A DNA stretch of 64,000 nucleotides from Colwellia sp. 20A7 (GTDB lineage: Bacteria > Pseudomonadota > Gammaproteobacteria > Enterobacterales > Alteromonadaceae), in NCBI RefSeq assembly GCF_009832865.1, contig NZ_CP047130.1:3844001-3908000 (forward strand). Reading direction: 5' to 3'. Both the position numbers and the translations under genes were made by a program. Below are positions 36,269-46,825 of this stretch, in pieces. Every line of letters starts with the position of its first letter. Within the stretch, counting starts at the first letter, position 1. The notes beneath the pieces were generated by a model that was not told the DNA's origin, ran no database searches, and saw only the letters and a program-made list of their open reading frames with translations.

Positions 36269-37615
36269 ATGTTAGATAAAGTTGTTATCGCCAACCGTGG
36301 CGAAATTGCCTTAAGAATACTACGAGCTTGTAAAGAGCTTGGTATTAAAACTGTTGCAGTGCATTCCACTGCTGATAAAAACTTAAAGCACGTATTATTA
36401 GCAGATGAAACCATATGTATTGGTAAGGCTCCTGCTCCCGATAGTTACCTTAATATTCCTGCGATTATTACCGCAGCAGAAGTAACTAATGCAGTTGCTA
36501 TTCATCCTGGTTACGGTTTTTTAGCTGAAAATGCTGACTTTGCTGAACAGGTTGAAAAATCAGGTTTCGCCTTTATCGGTCCAAAAGCTGAAAGCATTCG
36601 TATTATGGGTGATAAGGTTGCCGCAATCAGAGCAATGAAAGTTGCAGGTGTACCTTGTGTTCCTGGCTCTGATGGTCCGTTAAATGACGATGATGCAGCA
36701 AATAAAGCCCATGCTAAACGCATTGGTTACCCTGTAATTGTTAAAGCTGCCGGTGGTGGTGGTGGTCGTGGCATGCGTGTTGTACGTACTGAAGCAGAAT
36801 TAATAGACTCCATTGCCTTAACGAAGAAAGAAGCTGGTACCATTTTTAAAAATGACATGGTTTACATGGAGAAATTCCTTGAAAACCCTCGTCATGTTGA
36901 AATTCAAATCATGGCTGATGGTCAAGGCTCTGCAATTCACTTAGGTGAACGTGATTGTTCAATGCAGCGTCGTCATCAAAAAGTAGTTGAAGAAGCTCCT
37001 GCCCCAGGTATAACACCTGAAATGCGAGCCAAAATTGGCGAGCGTTGTTGTAATGCTTGTATCGAAATTAACTATCGTGGTGCTGGTACTTTTGAGTTTT
37101 TATATGAGAATGGCGAGTTCTATTTCATTGAAATGAACACGCGTATTCAAGTTGAACATCCTGTAACAGAGATGATCACTGGTGTAGATTTAATTAAAGA
37201 GCAACTACGTATAGCTGCTGGACAACCATTATCTTACACTCAGGATGATATTAAAATTTCAGGCCATTCAATTGAATGTCGTATTAATGCTGAAGATCCA
37301 CGTACTTTTATCCCTTCTCCGGGTAAAATTACGCGCTTTCACCCACCAGGTGGTTTAGGTGTTCGTTGGGATTCGCATATCTATGCTGACTACTCAGTGC
37401 CTCCTCATTATGACTCTATGATTGGTAAATTGATCACTTGGGGTGATAATCGTGACGTAGCTATTGCACGTATGCGTAATGCACTTTCAGAGCTTGTGAT
37501 AGACGGTATTAAAACCAATATCACTTTGCATCAAGATATATTAAATGATCAAGGTTTTGTAAATGGTGGTGCTAACATCCACTATTTAGAAAAGAGACTT
37601 GCTGAATTTGCTTAA
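36269..37615 (+). CDS. accC: Biotin carboxylase of acetyl-CoA carboxylase
   Basis: 448 residues, full length. It has an ATP-grasp fold with [22 protein letters not shown] at the start, the Gly-rich ATP loop [33 protein letters not shown] and the catalytic region [27 protein letters not shown]. It carboxylates biotin on AccB using bicarbonate and ATP. It ends the operon, with a strong terminator after it. Confidence 0.98.
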   Translation: MLDKVVIANRGEIALRILRACKELGIKTVAVHSTADKNLKHVLLADETICIGKAPAPDSYLNIPAIITAAEVTNAVAIHPGYGFLAENADFAEQVEKSGFAFIGPKAESIRIMGDKVAAIRAMKVAGVPCVPGSDGPLNDDDAANKAHAKRIGYPVIVKAAGGGGGRGMRVVRTEAELIDSIALTKKEAGTIFKNDMVYMEKFLENPRHVEIQIMADGQGSAIHLGERDCSMQRRHQKVVEEAPAPGITPEMRAKIGERCCNACIEINYRGAGTFEFLYENGEFYFIEMNTRIQVEHPVTEMITGVDLIKEQLRIAAGQPLSYTQDDIKISGHSIECRINAEDPRTFIPSPGKITRFHPPGGLGVRWDSHIYADYSVPPHYDSMIGKLITWGDNRDVAIARMRNALSELVIDGIKTNITLHQDILNDQGFVNGGANIHYLEKRLAEFA

Positions 37616-37642
37616 AATATTCTTGCTGAACACTAAATAATT

Positions 37643-37672
37643 AAAGCTCTGCATTTGCAGAGCTTTTTTTTT
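37643..37672 (+). terminator. Rho-independent terminator of aroQ-accBC
   Basis: An 11-bp stem AAAGCTCTGCA/TGCAGAGCTTT followed by a T-run, 28 bp after the accC stop. Confidence 0.93.
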
Positions 37673-37677
37673 CCTAG

Positions 37678-37708
37678 CAGTTTACGGTAAACTGTTTACC
37701 ATAAACTG
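37678..37708. promoter_or_regulatory. 31-bp composite palindrome upstream of the Oxidored-like gene
   Basis: CAGTTTA, then GGTAAAC, a central T, then GTTTACC and TAAACTG; self-complementary over 31 bp apart from one mismatched pair. It lies ~40 bp before the start at 37750, and the nested half-sites suggest a dimer or tetramer of a repressor. The regulator is unknown. Confidence 0.5.
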
Positions 37709-37749
37709 AATATAGATAATTAAGATATAAAATTAACAACGGGTAAAAA

Positions 37750-37908
37750 ATGACAAAACAATTAGAAAAACCTACTCCACCGCAAGATGATGACTGTTGT
37801 GGTGGCGGAGCCTGTAATCCTTGTGTTTGGGATCATTATTATGCTGAATTACAAAAGTGGCGTATTGCGCAAGCAAAATTGAAAGAACAAGCGCTAGAAA
37901 AAGAGTAA
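37750..37908 (+). CDS. Oxidoreductase-like (Oxidored-like) microprotein
   Basis: 52 residues. After a polar N-terminus comes the family core DDCCGGGACNPCVWDHYYAEL (CC-x4-C-x2-C-x-W-D-x-Y), then a basic helix (QKWRIAQAKLKEQ). This cysteine-rich domain is found as short bacterial proteins and at the N-terminus of eukaryotic proteins. The cysteines could bind a metal or a cluster; no activity is established to my knowledge. The gene is small but clear, framed by a palindrome upstream and a hairpin overlapping its stop. Confidence 0.82.
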   Translation: MTKQLEKPTPPQDDDCCGGGACNPCVWDHYYAELQKWRIAQAKLKEQALEKE

Positions 37909-37939
37909 AGTCGATGATGTTAGCATTCATCATCGACTT
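37908..37939 (+). terminator. Hairpin at the end of the Oxidored-like gene
   Basis: A 12-bp stem AAGTCGATGATG/CATCATCGACTT with an 8-nt loop, starting at the last base of the stop codon. It has no T-run. Confidence 0.6.
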
Positions 37940-38072
37940 ATCATCATCAACTCCTAAAGTTTGCTTTAGAGAATTACAGTGACTAAAGCCGATTAATCTC
38001 ATACGTACTTCTGGCATTTGCAAATATAATAGAAATCAAAAACAACCATTAATATTGTTTTATCATAACGCT

Positions 38073-39020
38073 CTATTTAATAATGCCAGAGTCCATAATA
38101 ATTTGTGCTACTTCTTTCGCTTTAGGGCTAGCCATCAAACCAGCAACATCACCATTATTTAGCATGCGAGAAAGCTCAGGATCATTGGTAAGTTGTTTAA
38201 AACGAGGATTTTGTTTTACAACTTCGACACGAATAAGCGTGGTCATAACCTCTTCAGTAAGTCTCATTTTTACCGCTGTTTTGTCAGTAACATCAACATC
38301 GCCCAGCACATTAGTTTCTTCTAAAATACGCTGTACCGTTTTTTTATCAAGAACAGCATTTATTTCATGCGCAGTCATTAAACCGAGTACATCTCTTTCT
38401 TCTACCATGCGGTTAATCTTCTTGCTGTTAACTAATGTTTTAACATCAGGGTCATTAGCGAGAAATAAACCATCTTGTATTCCACGGGCAGGATTTTTTA
38501 ATACATATGAAGCGACACCAACCAATTGCGGCGCCTTTGGAAATTGTTGAGCCAACACACTATCAATAGTACCCCCCATAAACTGTTGTGATAAATTATT
38601 GATTGGATTGTTTTGCGGTAACTCACCATTATTCAATGCTGTATTGGCTATATTAACGAACCAAACCAAGGCTAATCCGACACCAGCACCTATCAAACCA
38701 TTAGCGATTGCACCAAGCAAAGGTAATTCTGACTTTCCATCCGTTAGTTTACCAAGAATACTAAGGAGTATTTTAAGTGTGATTGAAATGACTACCCAAC
38801 TGATAACAAATATAGCAAAGCCTGCAACGAAGTAAGCAACCAACCCTTGAAGCTCTGTTTTTTCACTGATCAGTACAGCCCCCCTGGTTGCATAACTTAG
38901 CGCAATAAAATAAGCGCCAATTAAACTCGCAATGCGAGCAATAACTAAGCCTAAACCAAGACAATAGCCACGATAGATAAAGTAAAGTAGAACTATTGAA
39001 AACAGTATTATTCCAATCAT
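38073..39020 (-). CDS. CvpA-family membrane protein with long C-terminal domain
   Basis: 315 residues. Four hydrophobic helices occur in the first ~145 residues (MIGIILFSIVLLYFIYRGY; VIARIASLIGAYFIALSYA; LVAYFVAGFAIFVISWVVISITL; LLGAIANGLIGAGVGLALVWFV), the CvpA layout (colicin V production accessory, envelope maintenance). The C-terminal ~165 residues are soluble and contain repeated short helices of the form DVxxLMxxxE/AxxxLxxxxxxR (DVLGLMTAHEINAVLD; DVAGLMASPKAKEVA). It is longer than enterobacterial CvpA (162). It is monocistronic here. Confidence 0.7.
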   Translation of the reverse strand: MIGIILFSIVLLYFIYRGYCLGLGLVIARIASLIGAYFIALSYATRGAVLISEKTELQGLVAYFVAGFAIFVISWVVISITLKILLSILGKLTDGKSELPLLGAIANGLIGAGVGLALVWFVNIANTALNNGELPQNNPINNLSQQFMGGTIDSVLAQQFPKAPQLVGVASYVLKNPARGIQDGLFLANDPDVKTLVNSKKINRMVEERDVLGLMTAHEINAVLDKKTVQRILEETNVLGDVDVTDKTAVKMRLTEEVMTTLIRVEVVKQNPRFKQLTNDPELSRMLNNGDVAGLMASPKAKEVAQIIMDSGIIK

Positions 39021-39465
39021 GTATTTTTCCTTTTAAATAAGTAGTCACAAATACTAAACACTATAATGATTACATTCAAGCATCCTTACTGATAGCAAGT
39101 TGACTAAGTTATTTTCCACTAAGGACAAGTAAAAGGCTTAGACGCACAGGTCATAGACTCTAAATATAATATAAGTACCTATATTAATGCCAGTAAGGCA
39201 TTGATTGACAATAGAGAAAATTGGGCTCTATTAAGGTAGATGCGAAGTAGCTCTACACTTAAGAAAATAGATATATTAAGAATGTTGCTATTGTGCTTTC
39301 AGGTAAGTTTCTGAGTATTGTGAGCTTTAATAGCATACATGAATGGATAGATTAATATATTGTATGCGAGTTAGGTGTTAGATGAGATATTAGGTGAGTT
39401 ATATAAGCACGGCGATGTTCTGCCGTACTTATATTCCCCACTTTAACCAAAAGATAGTACTACGT
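39021..39465. other. Intergenic region with receptor-gene terminator
   Basis: No gene found. The only structure I see is a 12-bp stem with one mismatch (39402-39413 with 39422-39433, core GCACGGC/GCCGTAC) ~33 bp past the TonB-receptor stop; it probably ends that minus-strand transcript. Confidence 0.5.
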
Positions 39466-41634
39466 CTAAAAATTGAAAGTGATACCACCAAAAAATAGAC
39501 GTTCACGGCCAGCCAGTTTACCTTCATTACGGCTCACCAAATATTCCTTATCAAACAAATTTTCTACACTAGCAAACAAGGTTACACCGGTATTAGGAAT
39601 ATAATAATTAACCGTCGCATTCCAAATAGTGTAGCTAGGAATGATACCCTCAATACCATTTCCTGACTCCACAAGAGTATTTTCATCATCAGCAAATTGA
39701 CTACTCACATGTTGTACCCCAATGCGTGCTTCAACACCGCTGACATGTTCATAACCTAAGTCAAGGTTCACCAAATTTTCTGGCGCATATTGCATACGAT
39801 TACCATCATTAGCTGGGTCTGATGCTTTAGTATACTCTGCAGTCCATAAGTTAGTGTATGAACCAGATAGGTAAATATTATTGTTCCAGTTATAAATCTC
39901 ACCAAAATTAATTCGAGTCGCTAGCTCAATACCTTGCTGTTCACTTTTACCACTATTATCAAATGTTGCGCCATTATCTACGATAGTATTTTCGATATCG
40001 TTATGAAATAAAGCGCCTGACATAACAACGCCTTTGAAGTAATTACTTCTCATACCTAATTCGAACAAAGTACTTTCTTCAGGTACCGCACGTGCACCGG
40101 ATGCATCGAGCTCTCGATCCGCGCGTGACGGCGAAATACCTTGATGAATACCCGCAAAAACTGTTGTTTTCGTTATACCATTCCATGCAACACCAAAGCT
40201 TGGAAGAAACTCAGTGTAACTGTCTGAAACACGATTTGAAGAGAAGTCATCACTGTCTCTGGTACGAACATCTTCAACGCGAAAACCCGCAGTTATTGAC
40301 CAGTTATCAATATAAGTAGTGTTTTGTGCGTAGTAAGATAATGCATAGGCATCAAGCGTGGTTCCTTCACGATCTTCTCCTTCAAGTAATGCCAACTCGT
40401 AATCTAATCGTTGTGCTGTATTAACAGCATAAACCTGTTCGCGATGCGCTTGCTCTTGATGATAACGAAGACCAATAATTGCATCATTTTCAAGGCCAAA
40501 TAAGCCATGCTCAATATCAGCTCTGCTCTCTGCTCCCCATGTGTAATACTGACGAGGTGCATGACGACCACCACAAATATTATTATCGGTATCACCAATA
40601 TCTGATACCGTTACATTACCATCGCCATTTATATCACCTACGGCATCACAATTACGTAATCGCGATTCCCATGCACCATCAACCTCTCGGCCACTATTAC
40701 TAGCACGTAAACCGTTACGGAAAGTATCTGTGTAATAAGCTTGAGACTGTATCGTAAATTTATCATTTACATCAATTTTATGAGTTAGTTGAACAACATC
40801 ACGATTTTGTTCCCACAGATCTAACTCTACCGTTGGATGAGAATAAGGATCACGCGCATATTCATCCTGAGTGAGGTAGTTTTCAGTTTGGTTACGACGA
40901 TCATTAGTATGAACTACTTTTAAGCCAACCGTTTGATCGTCAGTAATTTTTAACTCGCCTTTAAAACGATAATCTTTAACATCATACCCACTATCATCAA
41001 AAATACCGTCGCCCTTACTTTGTGAGAAATCAAGCATAAAACCACCGGTTTCATTACCAAAGCCAACATTTGCATGTAATCCTCGGAGGTCTTGATTACC
41101 AAAGGTAGAGGTTAGTGAACCTTCAACTTCACCATTGCGAGGTGCAGTTTTAGTAACAAAATTTACAGCCCCACCTAATGTTTGCGGACCATATAAAATT
41201 TGTCCGGCACCTTTAACAACTTCTACTCGAACGACTGATGTTGAAGGTGTCGCATAATGGTTAACGGGGTCAGTATAAGGCGCGAGTTGAAGTGGCATGC
41301 CATCTTCCATTACCATCGCTTTCGCACTTCGACGAGGGTTCTGACCACGAATACCAATATTCAAATCAAAACTCATGCTGCCATCAGGTACTACCATTAT
41401 ACCTGGCAAGGTTCTTAATTGTTCATTGATCGATAATGGGCGACGTGACTCAAGGTATTCTTTATCAATAATATCAAATGAACCTGCAACAGCTTCAAGT
41501 CTGTCTGGTAAGATGCCTATAACTGTCAATTTATCCATTTCAACAGTCGCGGTATCTTCTGCATATGTCGTATAAGGTACTAATAATAACGACGACAGTA
41601 TAGCCGTACTGATTAATGTTGGTTTGAGAGTCAT
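39466..41634 (-). CDS. TonB-dependent outer-membrane receptor (candidate PQQ receptor)
   Basis: 722 residues. A signal peptide (ILSSLLLVPYTTYA) is followed by a TonB-box-like MDKLTVIG, the plug domain (INEQLRTLPGIMV, GIRGQNPRRSAKAMVMEDGMPLQLAPYTDP, VEVVKGAGQILYGPQTLGGAVNFVTK), then the 22-strand barrel ending in a terminal Phe (FFGGITFNF). The plug style is FecA-like. An extracellular loop contains a dockerin/EF-hand-like sequence (GDINGDGNVTVSDIGD) between two cysteines. It lies 190 bp beyond a small gene and downstream of the pqq genes on the same strand. E. coli imports PQQ through a TonB receptor (PqqU/YncD), so PQQ or its precursor is a reasonable ligand guess; iron chelates are the alternative. 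Confidence 0.85.
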   Translation of the reverse strand: MTLKPTLISTAILSSLLLVPYTTYAEDTATVEMDKLTVIGILPDRLEAVAGSFDIIDKEYLESRRPLSINEQLRTLPGIMVVPDGSMSFDLNIGIRGQNPRRSAKAMVMEDGMPLQLAPYTDPVNHYATPSTSVVRVEVVKGAGQILYGPQTLGGAVNFVTKTAPRNGEVEGSLTSTFGNQDLRGLHANVGFGNETGGFMLDFSQSKGDGIFDDSGYDVKDYRFKGELKITDDQTVGLKVVHTNDRRNQTENYLTQDEYARDPYSHPTVELDLWEQNRDVVQLTHKIDVNDKFTIQSQAYYTDTFRNGLRASNSGREVDGAWESRLRNCDAVGDINGDGNVTVSDIGDTDNNICGGRHAPRQYYTWGAESRADIEHGLFGLENDAIIGLRYHQEQAHREQVYAVNTAQRLDYELALLEGEDREGTTLDAYALSYYAQNTTYIDNWSITAGFRVEDVRTRDSDDFSSNRVSDSYTEFLPSFGVAWNGITKTTVFAGIHQGISPSRADRELDASGARAVPEESTLFELGMRSNYFKGVVMSGALFHNDIENTIVDNGATFDNSGKSEQQGIELATRINFGEIYNWNNNIYLSGSYTNLWTAEYTKASDPANDGNRMQYAPENLVNLDLGYEHVSGVEARIGVQHVSSQFADDENTLVESGNGIEGIIPSYTIWNATVNYYIPNTGVTLFASVENLFDKEYLVSRNEGKLAGRERLFFGGITFNF

Positions 41635-41824
41635 CTGGTTTCATTCTCTTTATTATTATAAAGATATTATATTAGTCACCATAAGAGAGACTTCATATAG
41701 GAAAAATTCCTGAATGAAATAAATCACGAAAATAATTTAACAATTGAGCTAAGAATTTGTATTCACAAGGCTTAACGGCGACTTAACTACTAATAGTTAA
41801 GTGCTAAAAGTGAACGACTCACAA

Positions 41825-41995
41825 TTAATCTACAGTTTTAATGGTCACTTCAATTTTTTTACTATCACCCACAAACCATTTTTGTACGTAGATTGATCCT
41901 AAAACGGGTGGCATCCCATTTTCTGGCACTTCTTTATAACGAACACTATTTTTGTTGTGCTTTTCCAGTTCAAACTGAATTACTTTTTCCGACAT
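41825..41995 (-). CDS. Small hypothetical protein between the receptor and pqqF-like genes
   Basis: 56 residues: MSEKVIQFELEKHNK at the start, then NSVRYKEVPENGMPPVLGSI, a strand-rich segment and a terminal strand (KIEVTIKTVD). A good AGAGGT ribosome-binding site precedes the ATG (41993-41995), and the amino-acid composition looks real. No named family recognised, although short proteins with VRYKE...P..GSIYVQK occur in marine bacteria to my recollection. It is not within an evident operon: 101 bp separate it from the peptidase gene. Confidence 0.6.
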   Translation of the reverse strand: MSEKVIQFELEKHNKNSVRYKEVPENGMPPVLGSIYVQKWFVGDSKKIEVTIKTVD

Positions 41996-42096
41996 AACTA
42001 CCTCTACAGTTTTAATAAATTTGGCTTTTCAGCTGAATAATAAGGTATTTTTACTACAGGGTAAATCTTATCGTTATGCGCTAAGGCAAGATTGAA

Positions 42097-43545
42097 CTAC
42101 GTGATGTGATTTTTTATATAAGTAGCTATTTGAGTAGAGGTGATGCTCATCACTTGGTTATATTGAACGTGATAAAGCCGACAATATTTAATTTTAGCAA
42201 GTGCTAAGCTCATACTAATAAAAGCATCATCTTGACTGAGGCTCAGTAAACATTGAGCGATATTGTCTAAATATGTATCCGGGTTTACATCAAAGGCACT
42301 ATATATTGCTAAGTATTTAGAGTTATCAATCACTAATGCTTGGGTCGCATAGCAATTGCCTTCGTAACGATGAGCTAAAAATTTGGGGTAAGCGCTAATA
42401 ATATAGCTGATAATATTAGCCAGCATTTTATCTTCTGCATTAATCTTTACTAGCCATAATCCGTTACTTTGATCATTTACATACGCATGTTCAGATGGTT
42501 GACTTAATGCAGCACTCTCTAATTGATTTTTTGCTTCTTCGTATAAATTAGAAAAGAGTTTTGGTAGCACAGTTTTATTAGTTAATTCTTTTTCATTACT
42601 ATTAACTAAAAGAGTCTTATCCCTCTCTTTTACTAACTTACTAGACAGCATAGCAAGTGCCGGTATTAAATGGCGACTCGTTGATGTTAATGAAGTATCA
42701 CTGTTGATGACTACTTGCTTACTCGAGCTTTCAACTTCATTGTAATCGTCAATTTCTTGATAGTAAGGATCTTGCAACCATGAGTGATACAGAGTAATAA
42801 GTTTGTTAATATCTGGAGAATACTTGGTTCTATCTTGCTCATTAGCATCAATATTATGTGCGTTGGTACTGTATTCCTCTAATGCTATTGCTACCTTGTT
42901 TAATTCACTAGACGGCTTAGGTAATGATGCAACTAAATTCGCAATTTCTTTAACATCGGCGTTCGCAGTAACTAAGGTAATATTGTCTGCTTGATAAAAA
43001 CGTTGATGAAAATGAGTTAAATCGTTAACTGATAATTCACCAATTGACGTACTTATCCCCCCATAACTAATCTCACTGCTTTTGTCTTTTTTAACACTGT
43101 TTTTATTACTGCCTTTCTCTGCTTGTTCTACGCCTAATAACTCTCGATAGATAACTCCTTTTTCATCGCCATCATGAATTTCATACTGTAAATCAGTATC
43201 GGTAAACACGGGATTGAATAAACCATTTAATAAATAATTTATAGCCAACTTAAACGTATGTCGGCATTGACTTTGACAGTGAAAATGAGTGGTTTGAGCT
43301 AATGTCGAGGCATTGATTTTAACATCGGTTAACGAGAGTAATTGAAATAAAGTTTCCGGTTTAGGGAAAGCTTTACTACCACGAAACACAAAATGCTCTA
43401 CGCCATGAGCAACCCCGCTGTTATCAAATATTGGGGTATTTACAACAAAAAGCGCACTAAAACCGCTATTATCTACAATATTTATATGTTTTAAACCGTT
43501 TTTGTGGCGATAAATATCTTCTGATAATAGCGTTTCTAACATCAT
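42097..43545 (-). CDS. Short M16-family metallopeptidase in the pqqF position
   Basis: 482 residues. The inverted zinc motif HGVEH (HxxEH, residues ~47-51) and the downstream acidic region with ELLG (Glu ~136) mark an active insulinase/pitrilysin N-lobe ([23 protein letters not shown]). The gene overlaps pqqE by 4 bp, so it fills the role of PqqF, the peptidase that frees the crosslinked Glu-Tyr from PqqA. PqqF is normally ~760 residues with four homologous lobes; this protein has about half, so it may need a partner as two-subunit M16 enzymes do. The middle contains a degenerate polar region (~210-300). Confidence 0.75.
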   Translation of the reverse strand: MMLETLLSEDIYRHKNGLKHINIVDNSGFSALFVVNTPIFDNSGVAHGVEHFVFRGSKAFPKPETLFQLLSLTDVKINASTLAQTTHFHCQSQCRHTFKLAINYLLNGLFNPVFTDTDLQYEIHDGDEKGVIYRELLGVEQAEKGSNKNSVKKDKSSEISYGGISTSIGELSVNDLTHFHQRFYQADNITLVTANADVKEIANLVASLPKPSSELNKVAIALEEYSTNAHNIDANEQDRTKYSPDINKLITLYHSWLQDPYYQEIDDYNEVESSSKQVVINSDTSLTSTSRHLIPALAMLSSKLVKERDKTLLVNSNEKELTNKTVLPKLFSNLYEEAKNQLESAALSQPSEHAYVNDQSNGLWLVKINAEDKMLANIISYIISAYPKFLAHRYEGNCYATQALVIDNSKYLAIYSAFDVNPDTYLDNIAQCLLSLSQDDAFISMSLALAKIKYCRLYHVQYNQVMSITSTQIATYIKNHIT

Positions 43546-44720
43546 ATTTTTATACGTGTAATATTTAATTGTGTATTTTCAGCATGCTTCATCGCCTTTT
43601 GATTTACACGCATAACGATCGGGTTTGATGGGCTAGTTGCACTGGCAATCGCCTCTTGAATTAAATGGTGATCTTCCGATTTACTACAAACAGGATCGGT
43701 TTTATGCATATCACCAGTCATCATGAATGCCTGACAACGACACCCACCAAAGTCTTTCTCTTTTTCATCACAACCTTTACATGGTTGCGGCATCCAATCA
43801 TCACCACGAAAATAATCAAAAGAAAAATCTTGCTGCCATATATCGTTGATAGACTTATCTTTGACATTTGGAAAAGTCAGTGGCAACATTTTTGCACTAT
43901 GACAAGGTAGTGCAGATCCGTCAGGCGTAACGGTTAAAAAGGTTGATCCCCAACCATTCATACACGCTTTTGGGCGAGTTTCAAAATAGTCAGGCGTTAC
44001 AAAAATAAAGTGCGGTCCCTTACCATCTTGCTGATCTCTGAATTCATTTACAATACGTTCTGCTTCAACTAATTGCTCTCGAGAAGGTAATAAATGATCA
44101 CGGTTTTCATACGCCCAACCATAATATTGTGCAGTGGCTAGCTCAACATAATCAGCTTCTAGCTCACAACTTAAACGCATAATAGCTTCAATTTGATCAA
44201 GATTTTGTTTCGATAAAACAAAGTTAAGCACCATAGGATAACCTTGAGCTTTAACCGATTTAGCCATATTAAACTTTTGCTGGTAAGCATTACCACGTCC
44301 AGCAATTGCATCGTTCAACTCAGGATCAGCACCTTGAAAACTAATTTGTATATGATCTAAGCCTGCTTCTTTTAGTTTTACGATGCGCTTTTCAGTTAAC
44401 CCAATACCAGAGGTAATTAAGTTAGTGTAAAAACCTAACTCTCTCGCCTGCTTTACTAAAGCTTCTAAATCTTTGCGTAGCAAAGGCTCACCGCCAGAAA
44501 AGCCAAGCTGTACTGCTCCCATATCCCTTGCTTCACTAAATACTTTCTGCCACTGCTCTGTGGTTAACTCATTTTTAGTTTCGCTTAATTGGGTTGGATT
44601 TGAACAGTAAGGGCAATGCAATGGACAATCATAGGTTAATTCCGCCAGTAACCAAAGCGGAGGCCCAACAACTGCTTTAGTGTCTTTTTTTGATGTCTCA
44701 GTTACTGCTTGATTAGTCAT
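43542..44720 (-). CDS. pqqE: PqqA peptide cyclase PqqE (radical SAM)
   Basis: 392 residues from ATG 44718-44720, which overlaps the pqqD stop; a longer start would lie inside pqqD. The radical-SAM cluster motif CPLHCPYC (CxxxCxxC) and GGEPLLRKD are followed by a C-terminal SPASM domain with cysteines ([28 protein letters not shown] ending the first part, and [19 protein letters not shown]). It crosslinks Glu and Tyr of PqqA with help from PqqD. It is co-translated with pqqD and the peptidase gene. Confidence 0.96.
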   Translation of the reverse strand: MTNQAVTETSKKDTKAVVGPPLWLLAELTYDCPLHCPYCSNPTQLSETKNELTTEQWQKVFSEARDMGAVQLGFSGGEPLLRKDLEALVKQARELGFYTNLITSGIGLTEKRIVKLKEAGLDHIQISFQGADPELNDAIAGRGNAYQQKFNMAKSVKAQGYPMVLNFVLSKQNLDQIEAIMRLSCELEADYVELATAQYYGWAYENRDHLLPSREQLVEAERIVNEFRDQQDGKGPHFIFVTPDYFETRPKACMNGWGSTFLTVTPDGSALPCHSAKMLPLTFPNVKDKSINDIWQQDFSFDYFRGDDWMPQPCKGCDEKEKDFGGCRCQAFMMTGDMHKTDPVCSKSEDHHLIQEAIASATSPSNPIVMRVNQKAMKHAENTQLNITRIKI

Positions 44721-44997
44721 GATAAAGCCACTTCTTTTCAATTGCGGTAGTGATAAACTCATTCACGTCGGTAGCTAAATTACCCGCATCAGGAAATTTA
44801 GCATGTAATGCATCGGTAATTTCCTGTACATTTTTTTGCCCATCAATAAGCTGCATAATTTCGCCAGCACCACCGTTAAGCTTAACCATACCTTCTGGAA
44901 ATAATAATACAAAGCAGTCTTGTGCTTTTTCCCACTGGAAACGGAACATTGCATTAAGTGACGGTGTCATGGTTGGTGTAATCGTTAATGTGCTCAC
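44713..44997 (-). CDS. pqqD: PqqD peptide chaperone
   Basis: 94 residues. [47 protein letters not shown] is the typical PqqD winged-helix RRE fold (RiPP recognition element). It binds PqqA and presents it to PqqE. It overlaps pqqC by 4 bp and pqqE by 8 bp. Confidence 0.96.
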   Translation of the reverse strand: MSTLTITPTMTPSLNAMFRFQWEKAQDCFVLLFPEGMVKLNGGAGEIMQLIDGQKNVQEITDALHAKFPDAGNLATDVNEFITTAIEKKWLYHD

Positions 44998-45761
44998 TTA
45001 AATATACCTTTATGATAAATAGGGTTATTAATTGCCTCTTGACCAAGTATATCTTGATAAGGAGCTCTACCTTGCTGATAAGCTAAACTCATTGAGTCTA
45101 GCATGCTCCATAAAATATCCAGTTTGAACTGTAGAATATTTAGGGCTTCTTCTTGTGTTTCGTGGGTAGTAAAATGATCTAAGGTTATTTGTAAACCATG
45201 ACTAACATCACGACGAGCTTGCGATAAACGCATTTGGAAATAACGTAAACCGTCAGGTTTTATCCATGGGTAATTTTGAGGCCAACTATCAAGGCGGCTT
45301 TGATGTATTTTAGGTGCAAACATTTCGGTTAATGATGAACAAGCAGCTTGTTGCCAATTAGCTCTGCGAGCAAAATTCACATAAGCATCGACCGCGAAAC
45401 GAACGCCTGGCAATACAAATTTTTCATCTAATAAATCCTGTCGGTCTAAGCCAACAGCTTCACCTAAACGTAACCAAGCTTCAATTCCTCCTAGGGCTTC
45501 ATCACCAATACAGCCGTCATGATCAAGAATACGTTGCACCCATAAGCGTCTAGTTTCCATATCTAGGCAATTAGCCATAATTGCCGCATCTTTAATTGGT
45601 ATATTCAATTGATAATAAAAGCGATTTGCTACCCAGCCTTGAATTTCTTCTTTACTACATTTACCTTCGTGCATCGCAATATGAAAAGGATGGTTAATAT
45701 GATAGAGCTGACCTTTATCTTTAAGTTTTTGTTCAAACTGCTCTCTGGTCCAAGCTTGCAT
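44994..45761 (-). CDS. pqqC: PQQ synthase PqqC
   Basis: 255 residues. All-helical heme-oxygenase-like fold with [42 protein letters not shown] and later [16 protein letters not shown] and [15 protein letters not shown]. It performs the cofactor-less final ring closure and eight-electron oxidation to PQQ using oxygen. It lies 22 bp after pqqB. Confidence 0.96.
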   Translation of the reverse strand: MQAWTREQFEQKLKDKGQLYHINHPFHIAMHEGKCSKEEIQGWVANRFYYQLNIPIKDAAIMANCLDMETRRLWVQRILDHDGCIGDEALGGIEAWLRLGEAVGLDRQDLLDEKFVLPGVRFAVDAYVNFARRANWQQAACSSLTEMFAPKIHQSRLDSWPQNYPWIKPDGLRYFQMRLSQARRDVSHGLQITLDHFTTHETQEEALNILQFKLDILWSMLDSMSLAYQQGRAPYQDILGQEAINNPIYHKGIFK

Positions 45762-45783
45762 AAAAAGGATCCTTTAAGTGTAA

Positions 45784-46701
45784 TTAAATCGTTATTTCCA
45801 TGCCATCTGTGGCAATTTCGACACCATTGTCTAAAACAAACTGATGTTGAGGAGATTCTTCATTTAAAATAGGGTTTGTGTTGTTGATATGTATTAGGAT
45901 TTTTCGATCTATCGTAAATTTATTCAATAAAGCGACGGTACCATAATCACCATTGACTGGCATATGACCCATTTCTGAACCTAATTTAGTACCAACGCCT
46001 TGCGCAATCATTTCATCATCAAGCCATAGCGTACCATCAATAAGAACACAGCTAGCTTCTGAAAGTATTCGTTCAACTTCAGGGGTACTTTCAACAATTC
46101 CCGGTAAATAGAATAAATATTTGCCCGTAGTTTTATCAATAATTTTTAAACCAATATTATTACCGTCGACCACTTTATCTCTATAACGTGAATAAGGTGG
46201 AGCATTCGACTCAATGATTACGGGAAGAAATTCGATACCATCAACGCCGGTAACACCAAATGGTGCGCGTTGTTCAGTATCAATTTTGTTAAAGCTGAGT
46301 CCACCGTGCCAATGTTCTAACAAATTAAATAATGGAAAAGCCGTTGATAAGTCTTCATAAACAACATCACTACAATAAACATCAAGCGGTAAACCTTCAC
46401 GCAACGTTAACAACCCTGTAGTGTGATCTATTTGGCTGTCAGTTAATATTGCGGCACGAATGTTAGTACCACGACTACCTTCTTCAGGCCAAAGTTGTGG
46501 AGATTGATTGATTTGTTCACGGATATCTGGTGATGCATTGATCAATACCCAGTCTTTTCCATTTTGGCTAACTGCAATAGATGATTGTGTACGCGCCGTT
46601 GCTTTAATGGTGCCATCGCGTAAGCCTTTACAATTTGCGCAGTGACAATTCCATTGAGGAAATCCGCCGCCAGCGGCAGAGCCTAGAACTAAAATTTTCA
46701 T
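45784..46701 (-). CDS. pqqB: PqqB hydroxylase (metallo-beta-lactamase fold)
   Basis: 305 residues. MKILVLGSAAGGGFPQWNCHC at the N-terminus is diagnostic, with CNCANCKG-like zinc cysteines (HCANCKG). The metal-binding SQIDHTTGLL replaces HxHxDH, as is usual for PqqB. It is thought to hydroxylate the Glu-Tyr intermediate using iron. It is separated from pqqA by 124 bp containing a hairpin. Confidence 0.96.
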   Translation of the reverse strand: MKILVLGSAAGGGFPQWNCHCANCKGLRDGTIKATARTQSSIAVSQNGKDWVLINASPDIREQINQSPQLWPEEGSRGTNIRAAILTDSQIDHTTGLLTLREGLPLDVYCSDVVYEDLSTAFPLFNLLEHWHGGLSFNKIDTEQRAPFGVTGVDGIEFLPVIIESNAPPYSRYRDKVVDGNNIGLKIIDKTTGKYLFYLPGIVESTPEVERILSEASCVLIDGTLWLDDEMIAQGVGTKLGSEMGHMPVNGDYGTVALLNKFTIDRKILIHINNTNPILNEESPQHQFVLDNGVEIATDGMEITI

Positions 46702-46754
46702 ATGTGCCTCGAGATCAAGACAAAGGGGAAGTTAGAAATTAACTAGTGATAATT

Positions 46755-46794
46755 AATTACCTCAGGTTTTAAACAAAAATATACTGAGGTAATT
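46755..46794. terminator. Hairpin between pqqA and pqqB
   Basis: An 11-bp stem AATTACCTCAG (46755-46765)/CTGAGGTAATT (46784-46794). In the pqq direction there is no T-run, so it probably attenuates or processes the transcript, giving more pqqA than downstream mRNA as known in other species. A T-run exists only in the opposite direction. Confidence 0.65.
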
Positions 46795-46825
46795 TTTTCG
46801 TATTAATTTATTCGTCTTGATCAAA

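Noticed and set aside
37772..38023. 83-codon minus-strand frame
   Set aside because: Antisense to the Oxidored-like gene and its hairpin; composition is not protein-like and there is no ribosome-binding site.
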